From positions 16,135 through 80,134 of the forward strand of contig JAVBOB010000020.1 of the NCBI GenBank assembly GCA_031551125.1: DNA of 64,000 nt, read 5' to 3'. The notes under the pieces were generated by a model. The model was given only the letters and a program-made list of their open reading frames with translations, made no database searches and was not told where the DNA came from. A program made the position numbers and the translations under genes. Source of the stretch: JAIRNF01 sp031551125 (GTDB taxonomy: Bacteria > Bacteroidota > Bacteroidia > Bacteroidales > UBA932). Shown here piece by piece: positions 16,976 through 27,194 of the stretch. Numbering within the stretch: position 1 is the stretch's first letter; each line of letters opens with the position of its first letter.

Positions 16976-19900
16976 ATGACAAAACGCTTGATTTGTGTTG
17001 CTCTACTGTTTCTGTGGGGCTTTACAGCTTCGGCTCAGCAAAAGGTTACCGGAACGGTGACGAATGTTGAAGATGGTAAGCCAGTTGCATTTGCAACGGT
17101 TGTGGCAAAGGGCTCTACGAGTGCTGTTGCTACTACTGATGAGAAAGGATTTTATTCCATTAATGTGCCTAATGGAATAACTGCACTTGTTTTCACTTCC
17201 TTTGGGATGACAGACAAAGAAGTGGCAATTAATGGTCAAACTGTAGTTAACGTTACAATGGATCCGGATGCAATGATGCTTGATGAAACGATAGTTGTTG
17301 CATACGGTACAGCAAAAAAAGGAACTTATACGGGTTCTGCTAGTGTGCTGAAAGCAGATAAGTTAGCCGACATACCAGTAACTTCGTTTCAAAATGCTTT
17401 GCAGGGACAGGTAGCTGGCTTGCAGTTTAACCAAACATCCGGTCAGGCAGGTTCGGTTTCTAATATCCGTATTAGAGGAACAGGTTCTATGAATGCTACG
17501 AATGAACCGCTTTACGTTATTGACGGAGTTCCAGTGGTTTCAGGTGACGCATCACAGCTTTCTTACATTTCTAATAATGTAATGAGTACTCTTAACCCTG
17601 CCGATATAGAAAGTATTACAGTATTGAAAGATGCTGCTGCTTCTGCTTTGTATGGTTCACGCGCTGCCAACGGGGTAATAGTTATTACTACTAAAAAAGG
17701 TAAACAGGGTAAGATGAAGGTGGATTTTAAAATGAATATTGGTATTACACCAGACTTTGCCTATAATAATTTCGAAACGGTTGCCCCTGATGAAATGCGT
17801 GCACTTTTATATGAGAATAGATATAATGGGTATATTGATGCCGGACAAACAGAGGCAACTGCAAGAACAAATGCACAGGCTAGGTTGGATGCGGCTCTAC
17901 CTATTGATCCTCGCGGATATTATGATTGGGAGGATGCTCTATTCCGCACGGGAGTTTATCAGAATTACGATATATCGCTATCGGGAGCCAATGAAATGAC
18001 CTCCTACTATACTTCACTATCATATACTAATGATAAGGGACGTAACTATAATAACGATATGCAGAGGCTGAGCGCTCGTTTGAACGTTACCCAGAAAGTA
18101 GGAAAGTTTGTAGAGCTTAACTCAAATATCAATGTGGCTCAAGTTGATAAGACAGGGTTTAACGATACTAGAAATACAGGTTCTAACTACTTTTTTGCTC
18201 TTAGAAACCTTTTGTTTCAGGATTGGTGGCCAACCAAAGCGGATGGAGTAACCCCCGTAACAGATAGATATGCCAGTTATGCCTATAACTACCTCTACTA
18301 TGATAATTTGAAAGACATCTCTTCTGATATGTTTAAGATATCACTTGTAGAGTCGGCTAGTGTAAAGATTCTTCCGGAACTTATATTTAAATCAGTTTTC
18401 AACTATGATTTGACCAGGACGGATGACCATGCTTACTATGCTCCTCAACATTATAACGCTTCAGGTACGAACGGGAGTGTTAATGAATATTCAACCAAGA
18501 TAGCAAAGTTAGTATCATCTTCAACACTTGTATTTAATAAGGATTTTTCTGAAAAGCACAATGTCAATATTTTGCTTGGCTTTGAGGCAGAGAAAAATAA
18601 AACAAATTACATGAGATCTACTGGTACTCAGTTATCTAATGAAACGGTGTATGGAGCTGGGGATAAAGATGCTTCGGCATACTACTGGGGTAATAATATG
18701 CTTTCATTCTTTTCTAGGGCAGAATATAATTATGATGGTAAATATTATGTATCAGGAAGTTTTCGTAGAGATGGCTCATCTCGACTAGGACCTGATAGCC
18801 GTTGGGGAAACTTCTGGTCAGTTGCTGCTGCTTGGCGCTTGAAAAATGAAGCCTTTCTTAAAGACGTTTCTTGGTTGAGTAACCTTCGTATCAGAACGTC
18901 TTATGGTGTAAACGGTACTTTACCTAGTTCAAACTATGGCTTTTTATCTTTATATAGTGTTGGATATGCATATTCTGGAAAACCGGGAGGTATAGTTACA
19001 ACGACAGCATTCCCCGGTTTATCTTGGGAGTCTAACTATACTTATAATATTGCGCTTGAATCATCATTCTTTAATAACAGGCTTAACGTAAATGCTGAAT
19101 ACTACAATCGTACTTCAAAAGATTTATTGCAGAATGTACAGGTATCACGAATTACCGGTTTCTCGTCTGTACTAATGAACTTTGGTGCAATGAACAACCA
19201 AGGCTTTGAATTTGAAGTTAACGGAGACATTATTCGTAGTAAGGACTGGACATGGAATGTTGGCGTTAACGCTTCTACATTAAAAAGTAAGGTAACAGAA
19301 CTATATGGTGGGGATGATATTATTTGGTCAGATCCTACGGGAGGTGATGGTAATGCTACATTTATATATAGGGAAGGTTATTCTCCAAAATCTTTCTATG
19401 GTTATGAGTATGCAGGCGTTAACCCGGATAATGGAAAGCCTATGTGGTACTTAAACAATAGCTCTACACCTGATTTAACGGTAAACGGTCGCCCCGTGAC
19501 CTATTCAAAGGCAAATGCAGATAATGTAATTATTGGCTGTTCTGACCCCGATGTTTATGGTGGAATTTATACAAATTTGAGATGGAAAGGAATAAGCCTT
19601 GCTGCAAATTTTGCGTACTCGTTAGGTGGAGACAGTTATAATGCAACAGCAAAGGATAACCAGGATGACGGTTACTATTCAACGCGCACAATGAGTAAAG
19701 CGGCGCTTGACCGTTGGCAAAAACCAGGAGATATCACAAGCACACCTAAACGTACATACGACCAAAGTTCTGCCCAGGGCGTTCAAAGCCGTTGGCTTGA
19801 TGAAAATAATTATTTGCGTTTAAAAAACATTACGATATCCTACAACCTTCCTAGCGAGTTGTTGCAAAAATTCTTTATTAAAAACATGAGAGTGTATGCA

Positions 19901-20029
19901 ACGGCAACAAACATATTGACCTTTGCATCGGTTAAGGAGTATGATCCGGAAGTTAACGTTTATGGCACGCGCGCGTGGGAAATGCCTTTAAGCAAAACGT
20001 ACAGTTTTGGTCTTGAAATAGGATTTTAA
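16976..20029 (+). CDS. SusC/RagA family TonB-dependent outer membrane transporter
   Basis: 1017 residues. Signal peptide MTKRLICVALLFLWGFTASA followed by QQ. A carboxypeptidase-D regulatory-like domain (about 23-95, VTGTVTNVEDGKPVAFATVV) precedes the plug domain (about 110-225), which includes IRIRGTGSMNATNEPLYVID and SALYGSRAANGVIVITTKKG. A 22-strand beta-barrel with alternating aromatic strands follows, ending in YSFGLEIGF. It imports a ligand captured by the SusD partner, energised by TonB. The missing glycan enzymes nearby leave the substrate open; peptides, as for RagA, are possible. No sigma/anti-sigma pair or hybrid sensor is adjacent. Confidence 0.95.
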   Translation: MTKRLICVALLFLWGFTASAQQKVTGTVTNVEDGKPVAFATVVAKGSTSAVATTDEKGFYSINVPNGITALVFTSFGMTDKEVAINGQTVVNVTMDPDAMMLDETIVVAYGTAKKGTYTGSASVLKADKLADIPVTSFQNALQGQVAGLQFNQTSGQAGSVSNIRIRGTGSMNATNEPLYVIDGVPVVSGDASQLSYISNNVMSTLNPADIESITVLKDAAASALYGSRAANGVIVITTKKGKQGKMKVDFKMNIGITPDFAYNNFETVAPDEMRALLYENRYNGYIDAGQTEATARTNAQARLDAALPIDPRGYYDWEDALFRTGVYQNYDISLSGANEMTSYYTSLSYTNDKGRNYNNDMQRLSARLNVTQKVGKFVELNSNINVAQVDKTGFNDTRNTGSNYFFALRNLLFQDWWPTKADGVTPVTDRYASYAYNYLYYDNLKDISSDMFKISLVESASVKILPELIFKSVFNYDLTRTDDHAYYAPQHYNASGTNGSVNEYSTKIAKLVSSSTLVFNKDFSEKHNVNILLGFEAEKNKTNYMRSTGTQLSNETVYGAGDKDASAYYWGNNMLSFFSRAEYNYDGKYYVSGSFRRDGSSRLGPDSRWGNFWSVAAAWRLKNEAFLKDVSWLSNLRIRTSYGVNGTLPSSNYGFLSLYSVGYAYSGKPGGIVTTTAFPGLSWESNYTYNIALESSFFNNRLNVNAEYYNRTSKDLLQNVQVSRITGFSSVLMNFGAMNNQGFEFEVNGDIIRSKDWTWNVGVNASTLKSKVTELYGGDDIIWSDPTGGDGNATFIYREGYSPKSFYGYEYAGVNPDNGKPMWYLNNSSTPDLTVNGRPVTYSKANADNVIIGCSDPDVYGGIYTNLRWKGISLAANFAYSLGGDSYNATAKDNQDDGYYSTRTMSKAALDRWQKPGDITSTPKRTYDQSSAQGVQSRWLDENNYLRLKNITISYNLPSELLQKFFIKNMRVYATATNILTFASVKEYDPEVNVYGTRAWEMPLSKTYSFGLEIGF

Positions 20030-20046
20030 TTTGTTGAAAACTTTAA

Positions 20047-21600
20047 ATGTATAAAAATATGACAGCAAAAATAAATATACGAGCAAGTTTAATCCTTGCC
20101 TTTTTCGTTGCGTTGACATCTTGCAGTGGCTTTTTAGATTTGGAACCAAGTGATTCTGTTGAAAAAAGCAAGGCAATAACATCAGTAAATGGTGCTAATG
20201 TTGCGTTAAACGGAATTTTGAGAGATATGACCGCTCTTAACTATTACGGCAGGCGAATGGTTTTTTATGCTGATATGAAAGGAGGAGACTTTTTGGTTCC
20301 TTCCGGTGGACGTGGAGATGATGCACTTTGGAGTTTTAATCATGAAAGCAATAACAATGCCTATACCGGATACTGGAATATCATGTATGATGTGATTCTG
20401 CAAGCAAATAATATTATTGAAAATATTGATGCGGGTAAAGTAAAAACAATGTCTACTGCAGAAGAAAATACAGTTAAAGACATAAAAGGGCAGGTTTTAT
20501 TTATACGAGCATTAGCACATTTTGATTTGGTGAGAGTGTATGGCTATCCTTACTTAAAACCGGGAGCACCTTCTACATGGGGTGCTGCAGTTGTTACCAG
20601 AACGTTAGCGTATGATGAAACACTAAAGCGTAATACGGTAGAGGAAACGTATAAGCAAGTTACGGATGATTTGACGGCTGCTATACCTTTGCTTAAAACA
20701 GCAAAAAATAATGGGTATATTAATGCTTGGGCCGCTAAGTCGTTACTTGCAAGGGTATATCTCTATAAGGGAGATTGGGATGATGCATATGCTATGGCAA
20801 AAGATGTGATTACGAATGGAGGATATACACTTTATTCTAACGCGAATTGGGTGAGTTCATGGAAGTCGCAGTTTGGTACAGAGTCCATTCTCGAACTTGT
20901 TATTACGCCTTCGCAAAACGATCAAGGTACTTCATCTCCAGCTTCATTTCTTTGCCCTAAGTATTACCGGTCAAATAATATGGCTGCGGCTGTGGCAAGT
21001 ACGACATTCCTTACCGCTTTGAGTGAAGATATGACAGATGTTCGCTGGGGAGTAATGGCTATTGACGAGTATGGCTATGTTACACCTGCCACCAGTACTA
21101 CACCTGAGAAACCTGCTCTAATACCAAATCGTAAAGGATGGATTAAAAAATATGAAGGAGATGGCAAGAGTACGACAACCGCTACTGACATTAAGGTAAT
21201 TCGTTTATCTGAAATTTACCTGATTGGTGCAGAAGCGGCGCTTAAACTTCAGAAGACTACGCCTGACCTCACAAATGCGGTTAAGTGGTTAAATGACATC
21301 AGAAAACGTTCTCCGGGTTTGGCTGCCGCTACAACGGCTGATACGGATTTGGAGGATAAGATTCTTAACGAGCGTCGTAAAGAACTTGTTGCTGAAGGAC
21401 ATCGTTATTTTGACCAGCTTCGTTTAGGTAAAACGATTACTTTTGAGGAACCACTCTTCGGAGACCCGACTATTCCTTCAACAGGCAGAGGAACAACTGT
21501 TGACTGGAACTTTAATAAGTGCGTATTGCCAATTGGACATGACGAAATTCTAGTCAATCCAAATATTAAAGATCAACAAAATCCTGGTTATGGATTATAA
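20047..21600 (+). CDS. RagB/SusD family nutrient uptake lipoprotein
   Basis: 517 residues, 17 bases after the SusC stop, so one operon. The signal peptide ends in a lipobox (FVALTSC, Cys about 27) followed by SGFLDLEPSD, the usual SusD opening. TPR-like helices include AKSLLARVYLYKGDWDDAY. The C-terminal RagB/SusD domain has RLSEIYLIGAEAALKL and NERRKELVAEGHRYFDQLRL, both strongly conserved. It forms the surface lid on the SusC barrel and binds the nutrient. An alternative ATG lies 12 bases downstream. Confidence 0.95.
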   Translation: MYKNMTAKINIRASLILAFFVALTSCSGFLDLEPSDSVEKSKAITSVNGANVALNGILRDMTALNYYGRRMVFYADMKGGDFLVPSGGRGDDALWSFNHESNNNAYTGYWNIMYDVILQANNIIENIDAGKVKTMSTAEENTVKDIKGQVLFIRALAHFDLVRVYGYPYLKPGAPSTWGAAVVTRTLAYDETLKRNTVEETYKQVTDDLTAAIPLLKTAKNNGYINAWAAKSLLARVYLYKGDWDDAYAMAKDVITNGGYTLYSNANWVSSWKSQFGTESILELVITPSQNDQGTSSPASFLCPKYYRSNNMAAAVASTTFLTALSEDMTDVRWGVMAIDEYGYVTPATSTTPEKPALIPNRKGWIKKYEGDGKSTTTATDIKVIRLSEIYLIGAEAALKLQKTTPDLTNAVKWLNDIRKRSPGLAAATTADTDLEDKILNERRKELVAEGHRYFDQLRLGKTITFEEPLFGDPTIPSTGRGTTVDWNFNKCVLPIGHDEILVNPNIKDQQNPGYGL

Positions 21601-21631
21601 TCTTTAATAAGGTAGAATTAGAATAAAAAGT

Positions 21632-21668
21632 AAGTGGGCTGTCATTTGACAGCCCACTTTTATTTTGT
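21632..21668 (+). terminator. Strong Rho-independent terminator after susD
   Basis: AAGTGGGCTGTC-ATTT-GACAGCCCACTT is a perfect 12-bp stem followed by TTATTTT, 31 bases after the SusD stop. It also faces the convergent DUF4290 gene, so it may work in both directions. Confidence 0.85.
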
Positions 21669-21692
21669 GTATGATAGAAAAAATGGCTATAA

Positions 21693-22370
21693 CTACCTCT
21701 TTACCATCCTTCCATGGTGGTTGTGAATCTTTCCATTGTTGTTGCTCTTGCCTCCGTTATTGTTGGTTCTCCCGTTATTCTTCTGTACGGGTCTTGGGCT
21801 ATGGGTGTTACTGCTATGCGCCGAGTATCCGTTGTGTAGCTTTAGGGTGGAAGCATCAATAGTGATTGCACCGTTAGATAGAAGGGCTATGTCGTTGAAT
21901 ATTTGTTCGTCGTTCACCGTTTCTTTATTCCATGTAAGGTAAACCTTCTTCATGTGGTTGGCTAAGGCTACTATCTGTAAGTTCTTCAGCTCGCCTTCTT
22001 CCTGTGCGGCTACGGCTTCTACCATTAGCTGCGTATTGCGCCCGTAGTGACGAATGCGAATAGGCTTTGAGGAATAGGGTATAGTCTTGGGCTTCTCTTG
22101 AAACGATTCGGCAGGAGGGGTAGGGAAGGGGGACTCAATGTCGATGTTGAAATCGGAAATAATTTGGACATGATCCCACAGCTTATGCTTGAAATCGTTA
22201 ATGTCTCGTAGGTGAGGGTTCAAGTTTCCCATAATCGACACTACGGCCATAATCTGCTCGTTGCGTCGTTCCTTACTGTCGAGTTTTTTTACCCACTCTA
22301 CCATTTTATGAATATGGCGACCATATTCGGGCAGAATAAGCTTGCGGCGTTGCGTGTTGTAGTCCATCAA
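21693..22370 (-). CDS. DUF4290 domain-containing protein
   Basis: 225 residues. The opening MDYNTQRRKLILPEYGRHIH and the segment FKHKLWDHVQIISDFNIDIE are characteristic of DUF4290, a family of unknown function found in nearly all Bacteroidota. There is no signal peptide or membrane helix. The last 35 residues form a low-complexity tail rich in Asn, Gly, His and Lys, which is variable in the family and suggests nucleic acid or surface contact. Two ATGs stand in tandem at 22370 and 22367; either may start it. Confidence 0.88.
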   Translation of the reverse strand: MMDYNTQRRKLILPEYGRHIHKMVEWVKKLDSKERRNEQIMAVVSIMGNLNPHLRDINDFKHKLWDHVQIISDFNIDIESPFPTPPAESFQEKPKTIPYSSKPIRIRHYGRNTQLMVEAVAAQEEGELKNLQIVALANHMKKVYLTWNKETVNDEQIFNDIALLSNGAITIDASTLKLHNGYSAHSSNTHSPRPVQKNNGRTNNNGGKSNNNGKIHNHHGRMVKR

Positions 22371-22477
22371 GAAAGGGATGGTTTGATTTGAATAAGTTTA
22401 CGTAGTATTTATACTTGCGCTGATATGTGAATATGCAGAAGTAACCAGATTTGCGCCTATTTTGTTCAGCGGGAGTG

Positions 22478-22485
22478 CAAAAGTA
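22478..22485 (-). promoter_or_regulatory. -7 box TACTTTTG for the DUF4290 gene
   Basis: CAAAAGTA on the plus strand reads TACTTTTG on the minus strand, about 110 bases before the ATG. A minus-strand CTTG lies about 19 bases further upstream, a suitable -33 element. The gap 22371-22698 holds nothing else that I can recognise. Confidence 0.5.
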
Positions 22486-22698
22486 GTAAGATTTTGCAAA
22501 GTGACAAGAACAAAAGAAATTATGAGCCGTGAATAAAGAAGTATGAATTACGGTTGGTACACAGATAACGCTGATTTTATACGCAGATAAATGCTGTTTT
22601 GTTTTTCTTTTAACTGCTGACATCTGTGCCGCCAGCAGCGTATTCTGTGTGTTTATTTTTGTTCTATTGTCTTTTATCCTTTTTCCTTTTTCTATTCT

Positions 22699-24057
22699 CT
22701 AGCTTATGGCATTTAGCAATTCAAGTTCCGATAGCTCTTTTTGTTCGCCTGTACGCATATCCTTTAGCATTACGGTATTCTTGCTCATTTCGTTTTCTCC
22801 GACAATGGCAATAAACGGAATATCTCGCTTATCGGCATACTCAAACTGCTTTTTTAGCTTCGCTCTGTCGGGATAAATTTCTACGGCTATACCTTGCTGA
22901 CGTAGCTTTGCAGCAATGGGTAAAACACGTAGCTCTTCCTGTTCTCCTAAATTGGCAAAGAGAAGGCGGGTAGCTTGAGCAGCATGTTTCGGGAAAAGGT
23001 TTAGCGTTGTCATCACATCGTAAATGCGGTCGGCGCCGAATGAAATACCTACGCCCGACATATCCTTTAACCCGAATATCCCCGTAAGGTCGTCATACCT
23101 GCCACCTCCGGTAATGCTGCCAATTTCTGTGTCTTTTGCTTTTACCTCAAATATGGCTCCGGTATAGTAGCTTAATCCGCGAGCGAGCGATAAATCCAGC
23201 TCAACTTCTTGCTTTATGTTTAACGTGCTGATGTATCCGAATAGCGTTCTCAACTCCTCAACGCCCAACATTCCGGTTACCGATGGTGCTAACCATGTTT
23301 CCAATACGGCGAGCTTTTCGACAGTTGTTCCCTTAAGTGTAAGAACCGGTTCCAGCTTACTAATGGCAGTCGGAGAAACGCCTCTTTCCTGTAGCTCCGC
23401 TTTTACCGCATCCAGCCCTATCTTGTCTATTTTGTCAATAGCAACGGTAATATCCACCAGCTTATCGGCTTCGCCTATTACTTCGGCAATACCGCTTAGC
23501 ACTTTTCGGTTGTTTATTTTCACCAATACGTTGATGTTTAACCGTTCAAAAACGGTATCGACAATTTGTACCAGCTCTGCCTCGTTGAGTAACGACCGAC
23601 TGCCGATAACATCAACATCACATTGGTAGAATTCACGGTAACGCCCTTTTTGAGGCCTGTCTGCCCTCCATACCGGTTGTATTTGGTAGCGACGGAAAGG
23701 GAACGTCAGCTCACTTTGATGCTGTACTACAAAACGGGCAAATGGAACGGTAAGGTCGTAACGTAAGCCTTTCTCACATACTGCCGATGTGATTGCCGAA
23801 GAGTTATCGGGACGTAGTATATCACCGGAAACCGAAGCAAAAGGTTCGCCCGAGTTAAGTACTCGGAACAACAGCTTGTCGCCTTCGTCTCCATACTTTC
23901 CCAGTAAGCTGGAAAGGTTTTCCATTGCGGGAGTTTCTATGGGCAGGTAGCCAAAAGTGGTAAAAACCGAACGTATGGTATCGAAAATGTAATTCCGCCT
24001 TACCATTTCGGTAGGTGTGAAATCGCGTGTTCCCTTGGGGATAGAGGGTTTACTCAT
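22699..24057 (-). CDS. hisS: Histidyl-tRNA synthetase
   Basis: 452 residues, class II. It charges tRNA-His in the cytoplasm. The start MSKPSIPKGTRDFTPTEMVR is typical. Signatures: histidine motif LRYDLTVPFARFV, class II motif 2 (RRYQIQPVWRADRPQKGRYR, then EFYQCDVD), histidine A motif ARGLSYYTGAIFEV, and motif 3 GVGISFGADRI. The C-terminal anticodon-binding domain covers about 355-450. It is a normal housekeeping gene with no odd features. Confidence 0.97.
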   Translation of the reverse strand: MSKPSIPKGTRDFTPTEMVRRNYIFDTIRSVFTTFGYLPIETPAMENLSSLLGKYGDEGDKLLFRVLNSGEPFASVSGDILRPDNSSAITSAVCEKGLRYDLTVPFARFVVQHQSELTFPFRRYQIQPVWRADRPQKGRYREFYQCDVDVIGSRSLLNEAELVQIVDTVFERLNINVLVKINNRKVLSGIAEVIGEADKLVDITVAIDKIDKIGLDAVKAELQERGVSPTAISKLEPVLTLKGTTVEKLAVLETWLAPSVTGMLGVEELRTLFGYISTLNIKQEVELDLSLARGLSYYTGAIFEVKAKDTEIGSITGGGRYDDLTGIFGLKDMSGVGISFGADRIYDVMTTLNLFPKHAAQATRLLFANLGEQEELRVLPIAAKLRQQGIAVEIYPDRAKLKKQFEYADKRDIPFIAIVGENEMSKNTVMLKDMRTGEQKELSELELLNAIS

Positions 24058-24075
24058 ATAGCTTTTAATTATTAA

Positions 24076-24116
24076 CCCCTAAAGTGGCTACTAGGGGGAT
24101 AGCCGTACTTTAGGGG
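24076..24116. terminator. Inverted repeat between hisS and the lipoprotein gene
   Basis: CCCCTAAAGT-GGCTA faces TAGCC-GT-ACTTTAGGGG, giving a stem of 15 pairs with a small bulge. It lies between two minus-strand genes, after the lipoprotein stop (24133) and before hisS (24057). No T-run follows, so it may be an RNA-stability hairpin or repeat rather than a true terminator. Confidence 0.45.
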
Positions 24117-24132
24117 ATATTGCTAAAGTTGT

Positions 24133-24651
24133 TTAGAGGGTTCCTGAAGCGAGCTTATTTTCTCCTTCAAATACGTTTACCACTGTACCTTCTGTTTGTT
24201 TAGGAAGTGTAAGAATGGCAACAGGAGTTGAGCTATAGCTTTGCGTTTCTCCCTTTTGTGTTTTCACATAAACATTCACTCCGTTTTTGTCTAATGCAAT
24301 ACGATCAACCGTGATGGTTGTTGCAACGTTGGTTGATTGATAAGCAACAACTACTACAGAGTTCTTTGCAAAGTCGGGTTCTACTACTTTGTTTGTCATT
24401 GTTTTTGCAACTCCAAGCAGGTTGTTGAACGCATCAGCATTATTTGCAGTAAGAACATTTACGTTGTTGGGAAGGCTTACCGTATTTTTAAGAAAGTAAT
24501 TTTCTAATGGGGCGAATGTTACATCGGTTTGAGCATCTGATGCCGCTACCGTTTGGTTATCCGCATTTCCGGATGTTTTTTTCTGCGTGTTGCCACATGA
24601 ACATACAAATACAGCCATGGCTATAGCTGCAAAAGAAACAATTTTTTTCAT
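24133..24651 (-). CDS. Predicted lipoprotein with PrcB-like C-terminal fold
   Basis: 172 residues. The signal peptide ends at FVCSC (Cys19 is the probable lipidation site), followed by a Thr/Asn/Ser-rich linker (20-45). The remaining domain (about 50-172) is beta-rich, with NNLLGVAKTM and FAKNSVVVVAYQSTNVATTI, and resembles the PrcB C-terminal domain of protease-complex subunits. I do not recognise it with certainty. No protease gene is adjacent. It has its own promoter. Confidence 0.65.
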   Translation of the reverse strand: MKKIVSFAAIAMAVFVCSCGNTQKKTSGNADNQTVAASDAQTDVTFAPLENYFLKNTVSLPNNVNVLTANNADAFNNLLGVAKTMTNKVVEPDFAKNSVVVVAYQSTNVATTITVDRIALDKNGVNVYVKTQKGETQSYSSTPVAILTLPKQTEGTVVNVFEGENKLASGTL

Positions 24652-24720
24652 GTTAAGAAATTAAATCGGTTAATAATTAACGTGGGTAGCTAATGTTGTT
24701 TACCGAGGGAAATTGAATTA

Positions 24721-24728
24721 CAAAAGTA
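24721..24728 (-). promoter_or_regulatory. -7 box TACTTTTG for the lipoprotein gene
   Basis: CAAAAGTA on the plus strand, 70 bases ahead of the ATG at 24651, reads TACTTTTG on the minus strand. Confidence 0.55.
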
Positions 24729-24812
24729 CAACTTTTATCGGTTTGCTACAAGCGAGGGGCATTTTATCCGAGTTTGTTTAAAAGTTTATTTGTTGGTTTA
24801 GTACACCGGAAA

Positions 24813-24820
24813 TATCTTTG
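24813..24820 (+). promoter_or_regulatory. -7 box TATCTTTG for the PcrA-type helicase gene
   Basis: An exact TAnnTTTG match, with TTG at 24793-24795 placed 17 bases upstream as a -33 element. It lies 76 bases before the helicase ATG. Confidence 0.55.
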
Positions 24821-24895
24821 TTGCATAGTATCGCAATGTGTGTAATTTCTGAGTTTGTATTTTGTTGTGCTTAAATCGCGATACAAAGAAGAATA

Positions 24896-27187
24896 ATGGT
24901 TGATTTTTTAAATGAGCTGAATGAAGTACAGCATCAGGCAGCTACAAACATACAAGGCCCTTCACTTATAATTGCCGGAGCTGGTTCCGGCAAAACTCGT
25001 GTATTAACCTACCGCATAGCTTACCTGTTAAGTCAGGGCGCAGACCCGCACTCCGTACTGGCGCTTACCTTTACCAATAAGGCTGCGCGTGAAATGAAGG
25101 AGCGTATCGGGAAGCTGGTAGGCGTACAACCCTCACGTCGCCTATGGATGGGAACTTTTCACTCTATTTTTGCGCGTATTTTGCGCAGTGAGGCAGAGGC
25201 TATCGGTTACAAATCAGCGTTTACCATTTATGATACGACCGATTCCAAAAGCGTAGTAAAAAGCGTAATACGTGAGCTGAATTTGGATGAAAACGTATAT
25301 AAACCGGGCGATGTACTTTCTCGCATTTCGATGGCGAAAAACCATTTGGTTACACCGGCTGCATACGCAAGTAACGTTCAGCTTACCGCTGAAGATGCGA
25401 GTAGCCGTAAACCACGCATTGCCGATATATACAGAATGTATGCGCAAAAGTGTCGCCAGTCCGATGCGATGGATTTTGACGATTTATTGCTCAATACGAA
25501 TATTCTGTTTAGAGATCATGCCGAGGTATTGGCCAAATACCAGCAAATATTCCGCTATGTGCTGGTTGATGAATATCAGGACACCAACCGTGCCCAATAC
25601 CTTATTGTAAAAAAGTTGGCAGAAAAGCATCACAATATATGTGTGGTGGGTGATGATGCGCAAAGTATCTACGCTTTTCGTGGAGCACGAATTGAAAATA
25701 TCCTTAACTTCCGAAACGATTATCCGGAGTATAAAGAGTATAAGCTGGAGCAAAACTACCGTTCCACACAAACCATTGTGAATGCGGCTAACAGCGTTAT
25801 TCGCTACAATAGTCAGCAGCTCAAAAAGAATTGTTTTTCAAAAGATGAGGTTGGCGATAAGCTAAGTGTCATACAATCGTTTACCGACCAAGAGGAGGCC
25901 TTCTTAGTGGCTACCTCCGTCAGCGAAACGGTTTACGGCAAACGTTCCGAGTACAAGGATTTTGCAATACTATACCGTACCAACGCGCAATCGCGTGTGC
26001 TGGAAGATGCCTTACGCCGTAAGAATATTCCTTACAAAATATATGGAGGTCTATCGTTTTATCAGCGGGCAGAGGTGAAGGATATGATGGCCTATCTTCG
26101 CCTAACCGTGAATCATAACGATGACGAAGCGTTTAAGCGTGTAGTAAACTATCCGGCGCGTGGTATTGGCGATACAACCATGGAACACCTACAATATGCC
26201 GCAACATCAGCCGGAGTCAGCCTATGGACGGTTGTTACCACGCTGAATTTGGCCGAAGCCGGAATAAAATCTCCGGCTGAAAAGCGACTTAAAGAATTTG
26301 TTGCCCTCTTGGATGCTTTGACACCTTTGGTGTTTACAACCGATGCTTACGAGTTTGCGCTCGAAGTAGCAAAACAATCAGGTATGATAAGCGCCATGCG
26401 AAACGATAAATCAGCAGAAGGTATTGGGCGTTATGAAAACTTGGAGGAGCTGCTCAACGGTGTAAAAGAATTTTGCGATACTTTTCAAAGCGAGGAAGGG
26501 GGAGAGGTAGGAGTGGTTGCCAATATTACCGACTACCTGCAAAACGTAGCATTGCTCACCGATGCCGACAATGAAAAGCCGGAAGACCGAAATAAAGTTT
26601 CATTAATGACGGTACACTCAGCCAAGGGGTTGGAGTTTACCTACGTGTACATTGTGGGTTTGGAAGATAACCTTTTTCCGGGTACGGGCGCACTTATGTC
26701 ACCTGTTGATTTGGAAGAAGAGCGTCGGTTGTTTTATGTTGCGCTTACTCGGGCAGAAAAGAAGGTTACTTTATCCTACGCACAAACACGCTATCGTTGG
26801 GGTAATGTGGTAAGTAACCCACCCAGCCGTTTTTTACGAGAGCTGGATCAGCAGTATCTTGATGCCTCAATACTTGCTAAGCAGCCTGATACTTATGGTA
26901 AAAATGAAGTTGATGATAGTGAAGAAGGTTCATTTACGCGGAGGCCTAATAAAACAATAGTTATAAAACGCCCTGTTGCCGGCGCGCATACTGCATCAGC
27001 GAATTTTACTCCTGACGATCCTGCTCAGATTGAGATTGGAATGGAGGTTGAACATGAACGTTTCGGCTTTGGAAAAGTAGAAGATGTGGAAGGAAGCGGA
27101 AGTGAACGCAAGGCTGTTGTGGACTTTAACGAGCAAGGGAAGAAGACGCTTCTGTTGAAATTTGCACGCCTAAGAATCTGTAAGTAA
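24896..27187 (+). CDS. pcrA: UvrD/PcrA-type ATP-dependent DNA helicase
   Basis: 763 residues, superfamily 1A helicase that unwinds DNA 3' to 5' in repair and in clearing of replication or transcription conflicts. Motifs in order: Q motif LNEVQHQAA, Walker A AGAGSGKTRVL, Ia ALTFTNKAAREMKERI, II VLVDEYQDTNRAQ, III VVGDDAQSIYAFRGA, IV LEQNYRSTQTI, V MTVHSAKGLEF and VI FYVALTRAEKKVTL. The C-terminal Tudor-like domain of PcrA is also present (ERFGFGKVEDVEGSGSERKA). Stand-alone gene with its own promoter. Confidence 0.94.
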   Translation: MVDFLNELNEVQHQAATNIQGPSLIIAGAGSGKTRVLTYRIAYLLSQGADPHSVLALTFTNKAAREMKERIGKLVGVQPSRRLWMGTFHSIFARILRSEAEAIGYKSAFTIYDTTDSKSVVKSVIRELNLDENVYKPGDVLSRISMAKNHLVTPAAYASNVQLTAEDASSRKPRIADIYRMYAQKCRQSDAMDFDDLLLNTNILFRDHAEVLAKYQQIFRYVLVDEYQDTNRAQYLIVKKLAEKHHNICVVGDDAQSIYAFRGARIENILNFRNDYPEYKEYKLEQNYRSTQTIVNAANSVIRYNSQQLKKNCFSKDEVGDKLSVIQSFTDQEEAFLVATSVSETVYGKRSEYKDFAILYRTNAQSRVLEDALRRKNIPYKIYGGLSFYQRAEVKDMMAYLRLTVNHNDDEAFKRVVNYPARGIGDTTMEHLQYAATSAGVSLWTVVTTLNLAEAGIKSPAEKRLKEFVALLDALTPLVFTTDAYEFALEVAKQSGMISAMRNDKSAEGIGRYENLEELLNGVKEFCDTFQSEEGGEVGVVANITDYLQNVALLTDADNEKPEDRNKVSLMTVHSAKGLEFTYVYIVGLEDNLFPGTGALMSPVDLEEERRLFYVALTRAEKKVTLSYAQTRYRWGNVVSNPPSRFLRELDQQYLDASILAKQPDTYGKNEVDDSEEGSFTRRPNKTIVIKRPVAGAHTASANFTPDDPAQIEIGMEVEHERFGFGKVEDVEGSGSERKAVVDFNEQGKKTLLLKFARLRICK

Positions 27188-27194
27188 TAGCAAT